Of a stretch of 64,000 nt of DNA, positions 61,001 to 63,345 are shown piece after piece. Within the stretch, counting starts at the first letter, position 1. Each line of letters begins with the position of its first letter. Source of the stretch: Nectonema munidae (Eukaryota > Nematomorpha > Nectonematoida > Nectonematidae); the NCBI GenBank assembly GCA_030549495.1, contig JAUIRK010000919.1:617001-681000 (forward strand), read 5' to 3'. The position numbers were made by a program, and so were the translations under genes. Under the pieces are notes generated by a model, which did no database searches, was not told where the DNA came from, and saw nothing but the letters and a program-made list of their open reading frames with translations.

Positions 61001-61583
61001 ATTTATGTCAAAAAAATAAGAAATAACTAAAAAAAGCTTTTTGAAATTTAAATGGGATGAATTCTTTAACTAGGCACACGATTATTAAAAATTGAAGCAG
61101 ATGTAATCTGACATGGAGAATGGAGTTTCTTCGTGCGTCTTTGAGTAAGTGAAAATACCTCGACTTTAAGGGTGGAGGAGTGCGCCTTTTTTATAAAATA
61201 CTTTCGCAATAAAAAAGAGTACAGATGAGGATTAGCTGACAAAACTAATAATAAATCAACTTGCTAAGTAAAGAATAGCGAAATAAATAAACAATCAATA
61301 GTTTTCCTTTTTCTTAATCAAATAAACCTGAGGAACTCAATTTGCGTGCATTATGTCTGCCTGTTGGATGAAACGAACACTTACAAAAACTCGGTGTACA
61401 AAAGTAAGCAAGCAAATAAATAAATAAATAACTATTATAGTGAGGTATTAAATCTCGAAAGATTCTACAAATGTAATTTGAAAGTAAGATATGATTATGT
61501 TCTTACATTTTTGCTTCCCAGAAACAGAAGATGTTCATAGAAGTGAGCCATTCCTTGCGCGTACTCGGGGTCGTTGAAACCTC
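6923..61583 (-). CDS. IDE: Insulin-degrading-enzyme-like M16A metallopeptidase gene (spliced, about 18 exons)
   Basis: Spliced host gene, assembled by eye from exons listed separately. M16A enzymes are zinc-dependent clamshell peptidases that cleave small amyloidogenic or signalling peptides in cytosol and related compartments. Seen: inverted zinc motif HFYEH (exon 61507-61583); third zinc-ligand region EVEAIESEF, matching EVNAVDSEH of human IDE; middle-domain strings RIYIIFQLPDF and YDLTDLGK; C-terminal LRTNQQFGYIAF, keeping the Arg and Tyr that bind substrate in IDE. Intron phases agree at all junctions between well-supported exons, and exon order is colinear with human IDE. Assembled length is roughly 910 residues against 1019 in human IDE; the N-terminus upstream of the zinc exon was not found. 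Overall similarity to human IDE is low, so a diverged paralogue or a nardilysin-side member is possible, although no acidic insert is seen. The C-terminus lacks the AKL tripeptide of human IDE. Introns are filled with transposons. Highly confident in family, moderate in exact ends. Confidence 0.9.
7598..7715 (+). repeat. Degenerate ~21-bp tandem repeat (TTTAAGTTCGTCCTTTTCCAA type), site 1
   Basis: Four to five imperfect units around the core aagttcgtccttttccaatt, decaying into T-rich sequence. The same core appears at 16290-16395 and 33245-33335. Confidence 0.6.
8021..8063 (-). CDS. IDE: IDE-like exon candidate near C-terminus
   Basis: Reads EHSFVFAHLYEYTM, loosely like RRHKVSVHVLAREM of IDE. 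Acceptor atatgag (weak, no pyrimidine tract), donor gtgaac. Phase 0 entry and phase 1 exit fit the neighbouring exons, which is the main support. Confidence 0.4.
8440..8745 (+). mobile_element. Tc1/mariner (IS630-type DDE) transposase relic
   Basis: Reads FIDECGFNPHMIRSQAPSKK then GRNVILVLAMN, matching the second-Asp block of IS630/Tc1-like transposases (Y/FIDESGFN....RS.G....G......GRN). An upstream stretch KVKVAPKKAAKK (near 8467) may be linker. Only one catalytic block survives. No terminal repeats found. Confidence 0.7.
9379..9440 (-). CDS. IDE: IDE-like exon
   Basis: Short exon reading KKILDATKEMKKEDLMDFYN, corresponding to EVAYLKTLTKEDIIKFYKE of IDE. Acceptor atatttag, donor gtatga. 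Phase 1 entry restores a Lys codon with the preceding exon. Confidence 0.85.
9949..10096 (-). CDS. IDE: IDE-like exon
   Basis: Reads SNLTYEAFEYLKENMIREL, then SEKANTFDNEIAELEKTFQK, ending FGR. Aligns with [36 protein letters not shown]..FDR of IDE. Acceptor attttag, donor gtaaat, phase 1. Confidence 0.88.
10278..10374 (+). repeat. tRNA-derived SINE, copy 1 (truncated)
   Basis: Contains gggcgtgcgtaatg, TTTCGATAACTCAATGTC and the B-box TTGGGTTCGATCCCGC followed by catcaagcc. The downstream body found in other copies (gcgcaattgtgccttctcg) is missing. Other copies: 18551, 35568, 51715, 54301, 56701. Confidence 0.8.
11440..11564 (-). CDS. IDE: IDE-like exon: substrate-binding tyrosine
   Basis: Begins with the G/YIAFMKGEVVENVLYVSF junction (GYIVFSGPRRANGIQGLRF in IDE) and continues IVQTEKNLTKVENAIHTFIL. 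The Tyr after Gly is the conserved substrate-contact residue. Acceptor gaaaacag, donor gtaagt, phase 0 exit. Confidence 0.92.
11908..12162 (+). mobile_element. Non-autonomous hAT (MITE-like), 255 bp
   Basis: Left end TAGTGGCTACCAACCTTTC, right end GGTTGAGAACCATTG, with near-identical 8-bp flanks ATCAAAAC (11900-11907) and ATGAAAAC (12163-12170). No coding sequence. The termini resemble those of the ZBED5-like hATs in the window. Confidence 0.75.
12850..14280 (-). mobile_element. hAT transposase relic (ZBED5/SCAND3-like)
   Basis: Minus-strand coding relic. N-terminal BED-finger-like RYGFVSLQKKDMEIPQCVI near 14180-14240; then EASYEIAMLIRRSKKRHTIG and LSHISLSNDTIKGRIDKLFQ (13800-14020); C-terminal RSRNRLNIENDLRRALSGIG (about 12900-12970), the typical hAT tail. 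Same family as 47936-49737. Several stops and shifts; ends not located. Confidence 0.85.
14486..14510. repeat. Short inverted repeat at satellite edge
   Basis: gtctctcgcttcgctcgagac just before the array: GTCTC..GAGAC outer arms with an internal CTCG..CTCG. It could form a small hairpin. Function unknown. Confidence 0.4.
14515..15635 (+). repeat. ~36-bp satellite array with higher-order structure
   Basis: About 30 head-to-tail units built on GGTACC..GTGATTCTAGGTCC..AAAGATCA. Three main unit types recur: 36 bp (GGTACCGCGTGAT.. with TGTGA or AGTTA), 35 bp (GGTACTGTGATTCATAGG..) and 37 bp (GGTACCCCCGTGATTCTAGG..). They often follow in the order 36-35-37, giving a ~108-bp higher-order repeat. 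Degenerate units lie at both edges (14515-14610 and 15560-15635). Markedly more GC-rich than its surroundings. No open frame. Confidence 0.95.
16288..16398 (+). repeat. Degenerate ~21-bp tandem repeat, site 2
   Basis: Units like tttgaattcgtctttttcaa repeated about four times, the same core as at 7598 and 33245. Confidence 0.6.
16757..17215. repeat. Diverged inverted repeat, arms 16757-16878 and 17112-17215
   Basis: Reverse complement of the left arm aligns with the right arm over about 110 bases (shared agaaata.tgcac.aaaaat.tcga and aacctctca/cacctctca blocks). Both arms, read in the same sense, translate to related serine-rich peptides (NNALKISRSAS..ESSS and NSAPKISKSGESSS), so the pair may come from duplicated coding sequence. 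Spacer about 230 bases. Confidence 0.5.
17225..17560 (+). repeat. Dispersed repeat, copy 1 (partner at 53.6 kb)
   Basis: Aligns colinearly with 53606-53930: shared gctgatcatatc, ttcaaaaa.atct.taaaatag, ttgagttcatacaaa.gtttcagc and tttattctt.agtga blocks. Diverged and non-coding; it may be the subterminal part of a transposon. Confidence 0.65.
18551..18694 (-). repeat. tRNA-derived SINE, copy 2 (near full length)
   Basis: Minus-strand copy with head ggcgtgagtagggttggtta, the TTCGATAACTCAAGGTCTT block, B-box GGTTCGATCCCGC, body gcggcgcaattgtgccttct and tail ggtaacctttacc. A perfect Pol III B box is seen; the A box is weaker. Confidence 0.85.
18757..18790 (+). repeat. (ATT)n microsatellite
   Basis: About eight ATT units directly downstream of the SINE copy 2 region. 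Confidence 0.9.
19220..19387 (-). CDS. IDE: IDE-like exon: substrate-binding arginine
   Basis: Reads STHFNTKQESKGVTFYYQIG, then EYNPHRMALLNLLLSLTGES, ending SELRTNQQFG. Corresponds to [37 protein letters not shown]. The Arg of LRT matches the IDE residue that contacts substrate. Acceptor gaattag, donor gtgatt, phase 1. Confidence 0.92.
20027..21439 (+). mobile_element. pogo/Tigger-like transposon
   Basis: Ends TACCGTAATTCACCGCGTAT and ATACGTGGGAAATTACGGTA, imperfect inverted repeats bounded by TA, as in the Tc1/mariner superfamily. Subterminal GTGTATAATGCGCAC motifs repeat at 20055 and 20115. Coding relic on plus: CENPB-type helix-turn-helix (AEPLNLANFKASDNWCYRFM, 20325-20390), then DDE-like pieces GNADQRPLTFDIPSNFTIEK (20517-20575), MSCMADGTKLP-like near 20640, and C-terminal VTVTKWVKEAWKELDPNIII (21003-21060) with SFKYCSISNAMIGTEYD. 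The frame is interrupted several times, so not autonomous. Confidence 0.9.
21640..21831 (-). CDS. IDE: IDE-like exon
   Basis: Reads VTFQDVRRYKGKLFKVCHIT, then ALSFGNEDLCNFQKTIDMVA, ending HQVARMVKLKK. Matches [34 protein letters not shown] of IDE. Acceptor aattcag, donor gtaaac. The phase 1 junction with the next exon is consistent; a donor at 21650-21655 is the alternative. Confidence 0.9.
22337..22560 (-). other. Unexplained 66-codon minus-strand open frame in an IDE intron
   Basis: Open from a possible acceptor (cttagcag at about 22545) to a stop at 22337, reading for example NELVKQTLEIVATRKAID. Not part of IDE: the flanking exons join directly. Composition is coding-like but no family is recognised. 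Confidence 0.25.
22570..23441 (+). mobile_element. piggyBac transposase relic 2
   Basis: Plus-strand C-terminal two thirds. FFTTHELAVWAHSKRLSLCV and IIYSNYIPKRHARTNFKVFY (22680-22890), then NEYKGGVDVANRMAKAYHAY (22958-23017; the GVD Asp is the third catalytic residue), ending in a cysteine-rich finger RRCEKCNAFLCEVHSSILCP and a stop at 23441. In-frame stops interrupt it, one of them just before the GGVD block. Diverged from relics 1 and 3. Ends not found. Confidence 0.85.
23740..24112. other. GC-rich island with a stable hairpin, unidentified
   Basis: Sharply GC-richer than its neighbours. Contains a perfect 8-bp stem CCTGCTAA/TTAGCAGG with a 5-base loop at 23938-23958, CCCCGGAGG and AGCCGGCT blocks. 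No open frame, no tRNA or rRNA recognised. Probably the end of a transposable element or a structured non-coding sequence; cannot be assigned. Confidence 0.4.
24789..25492 (-). CDS. IDE: IDE-like long exon: third domain
   Basis: The largest exon, about 234 residues. Recognisable pieces: KLEKWHELNYTVKKI, SGLIPTNFTIF (KNEFIPTNFEI in IDE), DDFFKVPKSSHAFLFVN (DKFFLPKACLNFEFFS), LFDLLIDDIHDYIVEGANAG (LELLKDSLNEYAYAAELAG), FFLKGYNEKQSVFLKN (SVKGYNDKQPILLKK) and LTELIEALSR. Acceptor attatttag, donor gtatgt. The terminal C joins GT of the next exon to give Arg. Confidence 0.95.
25865..28817 (+). mobile_element. Near full-length hAT transposon (GTF2IRD2-like transposase)
   Basis: Ends CAGGGGTCACCAAACTACGG and CGTTAGTGACCCCTG; 8-bp flanks CTCTAAAG/CTCTAAGA nearly match. 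Coding relic 26846-28629 on plus: MASKKRKVDKECR start, BED-like LICNESVAV...RRHYETKH (26950-27020), GASYSIVNKLAERGKSF (27140-27190), IDESSTSQLLIYVRGVNRNF (27365-27425), LVGRIQTKLEDLHCRTALFI, SYYTAVRWLSCGKLLSRFHK (27813-27872), and dimerisation tail TTYKCEQTFSKMKCVKSTHR (28459-28518) ending KHQFHKSH. A few frame breaks, mainly near 26940, 27190-27480 and 28290-28430, mean it is not functional now. Same family as the fragment at 57036. Confidence 0.92.
28930..29840 (+). mobile_element. piggyBac transposase relic 3
   Basis: Acidic N-terminus (DDSIDSDDSSLAEVS, 29038-29085), then FITVDEQLVGCG (29550; DEQ holds the first catalytic Asp), TYKPNKLRKYGINIYWICQA (29600-29662) and KGYLCSGKDEKLEYSYG (29685-29735), the standard order of a piggyBac transposase. 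The third-Asp block and cysteine finger are absent, and small shifts break the frame. Immediately followed by a hairpin. Confidence 0.82.
29928..30282. repeat. Large hairpin: inverted repeat with ~110-bp arms
   Basis: Arm 29928-30039 and arm 30171-30282 are reverse complements with only scattered mismatches (shared ctcctaaagaaat, aatttatttaaaaattgatg, tttttcgga..taataa blocks). Spacer about 130 bp. No coding sequence; may be a foldback element or the ends of a small MITE. Confidence 0.85.
31370..32247 (+). mobile_element. MULE-type transposase relic
   Basis: Plus-strand pieces in MULE order: IFEQLKQAGVKNVKYINVDF (31388-31440; Asp of the DDE core), AYPNSEYHGCFFHYTSSIYK (31518-31577; the GCxFH block), ILSFAFLPPNQVKV (31640-31680), YFEKTWLKCFPPNIWNVFDR and VRTNNHCEGWHN (31800-31900; the RTNN.EGWHN signature), HPNIWEVFEFLKK (31957-31995). 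Two of the breaks are bordered by gt..ag sequences, so small introns or chance stops are both possible. N-terminal FLYWCH finger not found. Lies in an IDE intron on the opposite strand. Confidence 0.8.
32674..32777 (-). CDS. IDE: IDE-like exon
   Basis: Reads TYSIEDSLSLPYLIHEYN then GVYEHALSFLNTENVR, matching [34 protein letters not shown] of IDE in order. Acceptor gcatttag, donor gtacta, phase 2. The intron to the previous exon is only 55 bp. Confidence 0.9.
32833..33002 (-). CDS. IDE: IDE-like exon
   Basis: Reads KEKIVESLFQYIHLMQKENI, then DFFKEVAQKSYIDYRFKTKK, ending IIELALNMQ. Aligns with VEDIILHMFQYIQKLRAEG..FQECKDLNAVAFRFKDKE of IDE. Acceptor actttcag, strong donor gtgagg, phase 0 exit. 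Confidence 0.92.
33245..33335 (+). repeat. Degenerate ~21-bp tandem repeat, site 3
   Basis: Units like atttaagttcgtcctttttcatttt, the same core as the arrays at 7598 and 16288. Confidence 0.5.
33336..35560. other. Intron sequence without recognised elements
   Basis: AT-rich. Open frames up to about 80 codons on both strands (for example 33835-34065 and 34675-34917) carry no motif I recognise. Confidence 0.4.
35568..35704 (-). repeat. tRNA-derived SINE, copy 3
   Basis: Minus-strand copy with head gggcgtgagtaaggttggtt, CTCAAGGTCTTGGGTTCAAT (B box mutated) and body cgcaagtgtgccttcttgat. More diverged than copies 2 and 4. Confidence 0.85.
36411..36573 (-). CDS. IDE: IDE-like exon
   Basis: Reads PKKMIIKCLKSGHKSGLRNY, then LVKKGLISRQELL, ending TVAYDLTDLGK. 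It matches the IGHEGPGSLLSELKSKGWV..FIINVDLTEEG stretch of IDE; the GHEGPGSLL loop is poorly kept (GHKSGLRN). Acceptor ttttag, donor gtattt, phase 1 exit. Confidence 0.9.
37430..38010 (+). mobile_element. Fossil of a BEL/Pao-like LTR retroelement (gag region)
   Basis: Recognisable only by short stretches of the DUF1759-type gag region common in BEL/Pao elements, for example IIPVYGSEIAPFVLKSLLG and EEKLPRDVKISW. No LTRs, protease, reverse transcriptase or integrase seen nearby. Clearly broken, with several interruptions, and old. Confidence 0.6.
38011..39110. other. AT-rich intron sequence, nothing recognised
   Basis: No open frame, family motif or internal repeat seen before the tandem array that follows. 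Confidence 0.4.
39115..39730 (+). repeat. ~150-bp tandem repeat, about four units
   Basis: The motif agcatg.t..tttggtataaaaacatatattt recurs at 39212, 39355, 39506 and 39658, that is every 143-152 bases, with conserved internal blocks (actga.tttc, gatattttaaaac.tctaaa). Followed by the perfect palindrome AATCAAAATTTTGATT near 39736. Confidence 0.8.
40813..40828 (+). repeat. (TG)n microsatellite
   Basis: tgtgtgtgtgtgtgtg within a T/G-rich stretch. Confidence 0.85.
40964..41000 (+). repeat. hAT terminal-repeat-like fragment
   Basis: agtggttctcaactttttaag is the typical end sequence of ZBED5-like hATs. No partner end could be paired with confidence; a weak candidate is agtttgagaacttctgccct near 46410. 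Confidence 0.4.
41266..43990 (+). mobile_element. RTE-like LINE (endonuclease plus reverse transcriptase), degraded
   Basis: APE-type endonuclease pieces: NINIIQVYASTEDRKEEEIQ (41490-41550), EIIILMGDLNAKVGNGKQED (41602-41660; GDLNAKVG motif), KQIDYITINKRFRNSV and GADCNSDHNLLVSDVR (catalytic SDH, 41870-41915). Reverse transcriptase: EQFGFVKDSGTINAIYTLNR (42841), YLRFIDYEKAFDRVNHRKLF (42940-42990), then NINNIRYADDTVLITDS with the catalytic YADD at 43231-43242, and the QFVYLGSLITSDGRSDKEIK block (43427-43487). The pattern is that of RTE/CFDP2-type elements. At least six frame breaks, so inactive. The 3' end at about 43920-43960 carries two poly-G runs. Inserted sense-opposed to the IDE-like gene. 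Confidence 0.9.
43905..43960 (+). repeat. Duplicated poly-G motif at LINE 3' end
   Basis: ggtcaaaaatggg plus a run of 10 G (43921-43930), then a second ggtcaaaaat followed by 14 G (43947-43960). Two direct copies about 26-28 bases apart; both G runs could support quadruplex structure. Confidence 0.85.
44888..44925 (+). repeat. Solo pogo/Tigger subterminal fragment
   Basis: gtgtgtataatgcacacttatttttt matches the GTGTATAATGCGCACTCATTTTTT subterminal motif of the pogo element at 20027. No second end nearby. Confidence 0.45.
45065..45154 (-). CDS. IDE: IDE-like exon
   Basis: Reads FKVKPNKDTNRIYIIFQLPD, matching [20 protein letters not shown] of IDE, then FTQYNRVS. Acceptor aatttag, donor gtaagt, phase 0 at both ends. 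Only 62 bp of intron separate it from the previous exon, unlike the multi-kilobase introns elsewhere. Confidence 0.92.
45217..45338 (-). CDS. IDE: IDE-like exon
   Basis: Reads KPILDSIENLTNLIVPKFSD then MPNKNIEAKTWKLPFPKNQQ, matching [22 protein letters not shown] of IDE. Acceptor gcacag, donor gtaagt, phase 0 exit. An acceptor five bases upstream exists but breaks the phase. Confidence 0.9.
45668..45791 (-). CDS. IDE: IDE-like exon
   Basis: Reads NKKSLAQLLNTLNTSLGQFA then KEYGKKFYSSNIMTLTVLSK, aligning with the GTGNKYTLE..LLKFHSAYYSSNLMAVCVLG region of IDE. Acceptor attgcag, donor gtatct; phase 1 at both ends, and the split glycine codon is restored with the previous exon. Confidence 0.9.
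46517..46686 (-). CDS. IDE: IDE-like exon: third zinc ligand
   Basis: Reads FVDMLINPLYLTEKLKKEVE, then AIESEFRHRRFDETSMAFQI, then LKDFYNHSLPFKTFLTG. It aligns with FAQFFLCPLF..REVNAVDSEHEKN of IDE; the Glu in IESEF corresponds to the third zinc ligand. Acceptor atttag, donor gtaatt, phase 1 exit. Confidence 0.92.
47058..47370 (+). repeat. Non-autonomous dispersed element, copy 1 (partner at 62.2 kb)
   Basis: Starts cagaatttccctaag and ends gtttggaaaaccctg, resembling hAT ends. Core gtcagccaatgtagattgct and cctacacactcagcggtcca is nearly identical to 62249-62597. Non-coding. No clear target duplication. Confidence 0.7.
47936..49737 (+). mobile_element. hAT element (ZBED5/SCAND3-like) with perfect target duplication
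   Basis: Flanked by identical 8-bp GTATAAAG at 47928-47935 and 49738-49745. The right end AAAAAGGTTAAGAAACAGTG resembles hAT termini. Coding relic 48020-49600: VAYQVGKCKKPHTIAGDLIK and VYLSNDTIHDRIYDISEDIL (48116-48300), QLDESTDVYN (48350; a catalytic-domain block), CTDGASVVL-like (48541), ITHCFLHRYSLATKSLPSSV (48622), dimerisation block KKALEVLLPFSTTYLCEQGF (49408-49467) ending RNRLNVGSDKRIALS. A few stops and shifts, near 48380-48550 and 48810-49010. Larger and better preserved than the copy at 4095. Confidence 0.92.
50108..51290 (+). repeat. Scattered direct repeats in an intron
   Basis: acagtttttgacata..ggt.attcagctatcaaaaaatag occurs at 50115 and again at 51240. A second pair, aaataaa...cac.a.tg.attcatcat.ct.aa, occurs at about 50990 and 51128, about 137 bases apart. 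Suggests remnants of a tandem or dispersed family. Non-coding. Confidence 0.5.
51715..51850 (+). repeat. tRNA-derived SINE, copy 4 (best preserved)
   Basis: Plus-strand: ggggcgtgaataaggtttcg, CTCAAGGTCTTGGGTTCGAT with intact B box, then catcaagcctgctttcctca, gcggcgcaattgtgccttct, and tail ccccacggtacttttaccct. A short deletion in the tRNA-like head compared with copy 2. Confidence 0.88.
52527..52605 (+). repeat. tRNA-like sequence, probably a second SINE head
   Basis: A box TGGTCTAGTGGTAGG and B box GATCGATTCCC are both good and spaced as in a tRNA, but acceptor and T stems do not pair, so this is not a working tRNA. No body could be compared because only one copy is seen. Confidence 0.4.
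52685..52784 (-). CDS. IDE: IDE-like exon: active-site strand segment
   Basis: Reads KFLSQAGSGSLNAFTTETET, then GFFFFCHQKQFKEALN, matching [30 protein letters not shown] of human IDE almost without gaps. Acceptor ttaattag, donor gtaagt. Leaves in phase 2, fitting the single-base start of the next exon. Confidence 0.9.
52839..52997 (+). repeat. hAT end fragments and a poly-C tract
   Basis: caggggccggcaaccttcag (52839) and cgtggttcccaaacattttt (52955) both look like hAT termini. The second is followed by 14 consecutive C (52983-52996). No internal coding part. Confidence 0.45.
53299..53600 (-). mobile_element. hAT transposase C-terminal fragment
   Basis: Minus-strand frame ending FWVKYHSIYPKLGEKALRLM then IPF, the conserved block before the hAT dimerisation motif (compare FWAYQLSYHHALSKKALEVL at 49360). 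The upstream 60 codons are open but not recognisable. Confidence 0.6.
53606..53930 (+). repeat. Dispersed repeat, copy 2 (partner at 17.2 kb)
   Basis: See 17225-17560: colinear blocks gctgatcatatc, atgttaatt.cttcaaaaa and ttgagttcatacaaa.gtttcag. Lies directly beside the hAT fragment, so both may belong to one element. Confidence 0.65.
54301..54437 (-). repeat. tRNA-derived SINE, copy 5
   Basis: Minus-strand copy: gggcggagtaagactggtta head, CTCAAGGTCTTGGGTTCGAA, body gtgccttctcgatgaaaaca. A deletion removes part of the gcggcgcaatt segment. Confidence 0.85.
54472..54930 (-). repeat. Long dispersed repeat, copy 2 (inverted relative to 3.5 kb)
   Basis: Reverse complement of 3463-3978 with few mismatches. 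Begins right after SINE copy 5. Lies in an IDE intron, while copy 1 is outside the gene. Confidence 0.85.
55127..56560 (+). mobile_element. Transposon-associated protein relic of unknown function
   Basis: A 128-codon open frame (55127-55513) with DRDKNWTLHIVC, acidic middle and CQSELNDLVQDLGLTKRSS, then, further on (56290-56540), ESLVDPKKILPPPLHIKLGL with MKYFVKA and AYLCAKFAGLSRADL. I recognise this set of motifs (L.DL.LSK..AELLGSRL...; ESLVDP.KI..PPLHIKLGLMK.FVK) from a repetitive, uncharacterised protein family in invertebrate genomes; its biochemical role is not known to me. The second half is interrupted and a hAT fragment sits inside it. Confidence 0.6.
55880..56090 (+). mobile_element. 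hAT C-terminal fragment nested in the unknown element
   Basis: Reads SNLLNFWLHTINEYPKLASR then ATQHLMPFSTTCGEP, the FW...EYP.L...A...L.PFSTT block of ZBED5-like hATs, plus-strand. Confidence 0.6.
56701..56755 (+). repeat. tRNA-derived SINE fragment, copy 6
   Basis: cggttcttgggttcgatccc and gcatcaaacggatcc, then ttacggtacctttatttt; the rest of the body is missing. Confidence 0.7.
57036..57430 (+). mobile_element. hAT fragment (GTF2IRD2-like N-terminus)
   Basis: Plus-strand: MSEILRLRKRKVD, then PAQCLICLIKNVAVINEYNV (BED-type finger, 57132-57190), then FFWKHTCEAEMVTRASN. Parallels the N-terminus of the element at 25865. Truncated after about 400 bases. Confidence 0.7.
57431..59052. other. AT-rich intron sequence, nothing recognised
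   Basis: No family motif, no array, and no open frame with recognisable similarity. Confidence 0.4.
59053..59108 (-). CDS. Possible extra or duplicated IDE-like exon
   Basis: Reads RVEAHGFDESNFFLFFDS followed by donor gtaaag; acceptor either at 59108 or at 59097. The pattern A..(E)..FF.FF matches the NAFTTETETGFFFF part of the exon at 52685-52784 and [15 protein letters not shown] of IDE. It cannot be needed together with that exon, so it may be an alternative exon, a relic of a duplicated gene, or chance. The open frame runs on past the donor to about 58938. Confidence 0.35.
59469..59733 (+). mobile_element. Small non-autonomous hAT remnant
   Basis: Left end CAGGGGTCGGCAAAGTGG, right end AGTATGCGGATCCCTG, imperfect inverted repeats; ggggtcga occurs near both ends. 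Flanks do not give a matching 8-bp duplication. No transposase sequence. Confidence 0.6.
60095..60136 (-). CDS. IDE: IDE-like exon candidate: linker after zinc motif
   Basis: Micro-exon reading SPLEIENLSNFVTE, resembling YPKENEYSQFLSE of IDE, in phase 0 at both ends (acceptor acaag; donor gtgaac, or gtaaca six bases earlier giving SPLEIENLSNF). It fills the otherwise missing stretch between the zinc exon and the KFLSQAG exon, but part of it then overlaps the role of that exon, so its 3' end is uncertain. Confidence 0.45.
60137..61506. other. Intron between zinc exon and next exon candidate
   Basis: AT-rich, no repeat family or exon found. A peptide-like stretch VYEFVKFSQHWKQ on the minus strand lies just downstream, at about 59960-60000, but does not fit the splice phase. 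Confidence 0.35.
61507..61583 (-). CDS. IDE: IDE-like exon: zinc-binding motif
   Basis: Reads GGFNDPEYAQG then AHFYEHLLFLGSKN, aligning with [25 protein letters not shown] of IDE in two pieces. HFYEH holds two zinc-ligand histidines and the catalytic glutamate. Flanked by acceptor cttag and donor gtaaga; enters in phase 1 and leaves in phase 0. Confidence 0.92.
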
Positions 61584-62248
61584 CTAAGCCAATGAATAGA
61601 GTTTAGACTGAACACATTTAAAAAAGTGATTTCATACTTTGCATTTTTATATTTTAAATTTTGGATAGACTATCACAAATTTGGAAGGTAAACACTACCC
61701 TGATCATTGAAATGCCTGAGTACACTTAAAATGGCCGATGGATGGAACAATTTGTTGATGTGCAAAATTTATATAAAAAAATAAAGAATGTCAAAAGACA
61801 ACATGTAAAATTGTAGATATGTCGAGCCAAGAGTAGGTTAATTGGTCTTAATATTGAATATTCGGTCTCACTGTTCATTGCTTCTGAGTAGTAGTTTGTT
61901 AGTTAGTAAAAAAACCCTATCTAATATCAAATTTTAAAAGGTAAAGGTAAACTTACTAACTTGAAATTCAACAAAATGAATAACAAATTAAAAACAGGGA
62001 AACAGACGGACCAATAATAAAACAACGAATAAACCAACGTTACTCTTTCTAAGTGACTGCCTTACTCAGTTGCAAAATACCTCATTTAAACAAACCTGGG
62101 AAAACAAGGCAATTGCAATGTCTTCAATGCAAATTATTCTTATGTAGATAAATCATTCTGTAATTTCCACTTTTAGAAATTTTATCTTCTTACAGTATCG
62201 ATCACATCTTGCAAATAGAAAAAGTTTTCATAAGCAATTGGCAGCATA

Positions 62249-62597
62249 AGAGTTTCCTAAAGCGGGTTCTTAGGAACACGGGCTGGATTGCCTTAGACAC
62301 TATTTGGTGGCCGTGAATATTTCATGGTATAAAATGTTTAAAGACTTCCTAAAAGTTGGTAAGTAACTTCAAAAATATTTGTCAGCCAATGTAGATTGCT
62401 ATATTATGATATACATTTATCCTTTGACCCTACACACTCAGCGGTCCATAACATGACTAAATATTCGTCTCAGGAAACAGTATGCAAATAAAAGAAATAA
62501 ATTTCATTACGAGCATATAAATGCAGCAGAATCCAAGGTCCTCTAAAATATTTCTCAAGCAAAAAGGTTTCCGTGTGTGAACATTTTTGGGAAATAG
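62249..62597 (+). repeat. Non-autonomous dispersed element, copy 2
   Basis: Core gtcagccaatgtagattgct and cctacacactcagcggtcca, as in 47058-47370. The ends are more diverged. Confidence 0.7.
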
Positions 62598-62929
62598 TGG
62601 CTTGCAGCCCCAGTTAGTTTTTAGCTTGCAATGAAAGGTAGATAACTACTGTTAGTATCGCTATTTTTCTAAATAGTAAAAATTCTAAATGCATGCATTT
62701 TGCTTTGCCTGACTACAAAAGTACAATTAGAGGTCTTTTTTTAATCTAATCTCTATCAATATATTATTAGCATACAATCAATTTGGCTTTAGAAAATCGA
62801 TTTTTACTTTTTCTATTTTGGATACAACTAAGAGGTTAGACTCGTTGTACAGAGGCCTCTGATCGCTAAAGTTGAAAATCTGGCGTTCGCTTTCAATTCC
62901 TCTCTTTTTTAAATAATACCTAAAAAGAG

Positions 62930-63345
62930 ACATCAAACTGTCTTTATTAATGGTCATTTATCTTTCAGCAAAGGAGTGATATCTGGAGTACCTCAAGGGT
63001 GTATTTTAGATCCCCTTTTATTTAATATATATAAAAATGATTTTAGACAATCTATAAAGGATTACATGACTTCCTTATATGCTAACGATGAAAGCATCTT
63101 AAAATGCTATTTCTAATGAATATTGCGTGGCTTCGTCAATTTAATACTCTCTTGCTTCTCTTATAATAATCTAAAACTTAATTTAGAGATATCTCGTAGG
63201 ATGATATTATAGTATATATAAATCTTAGAAAATATGACTTACTAAAGGAATATTTTATGATTTAACTTATATTATTATAGTCATATATTATCTTTTGGTT
63301 TGTCCCATATGGGCAAAATCAGACAAATAAAAACTTTATTTGAAC
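62930..63345 (+). mobile_element. LINE fragment (Jockey/CR1-type reverse transcriptase, 3' part)
   Basis: Reads TVFINGHLSFSKGVISGVPQ then GCILDPLLFNIYKNDF, the GVPQGSILGPLLF block, followed by LYANDES where YADD is expected (Asp to Asn change in the catalytic motif). A short tail near 63300 (cccatatgggcaaaa..aataaaaactttatttgaac) looks like a 3' end. Different from the RTE-like LINE at 41266. Confidence 0.8.

Noticed and set aside
62180-62250. Minus-strand stretch AYENFFYLQDVIDT followed by gtaaga as an upstream IDE exon
   Set aside because: It lies 5' of the zinc exon, where no such segment belongs, and overlaps the edge of a dispersed repeat.
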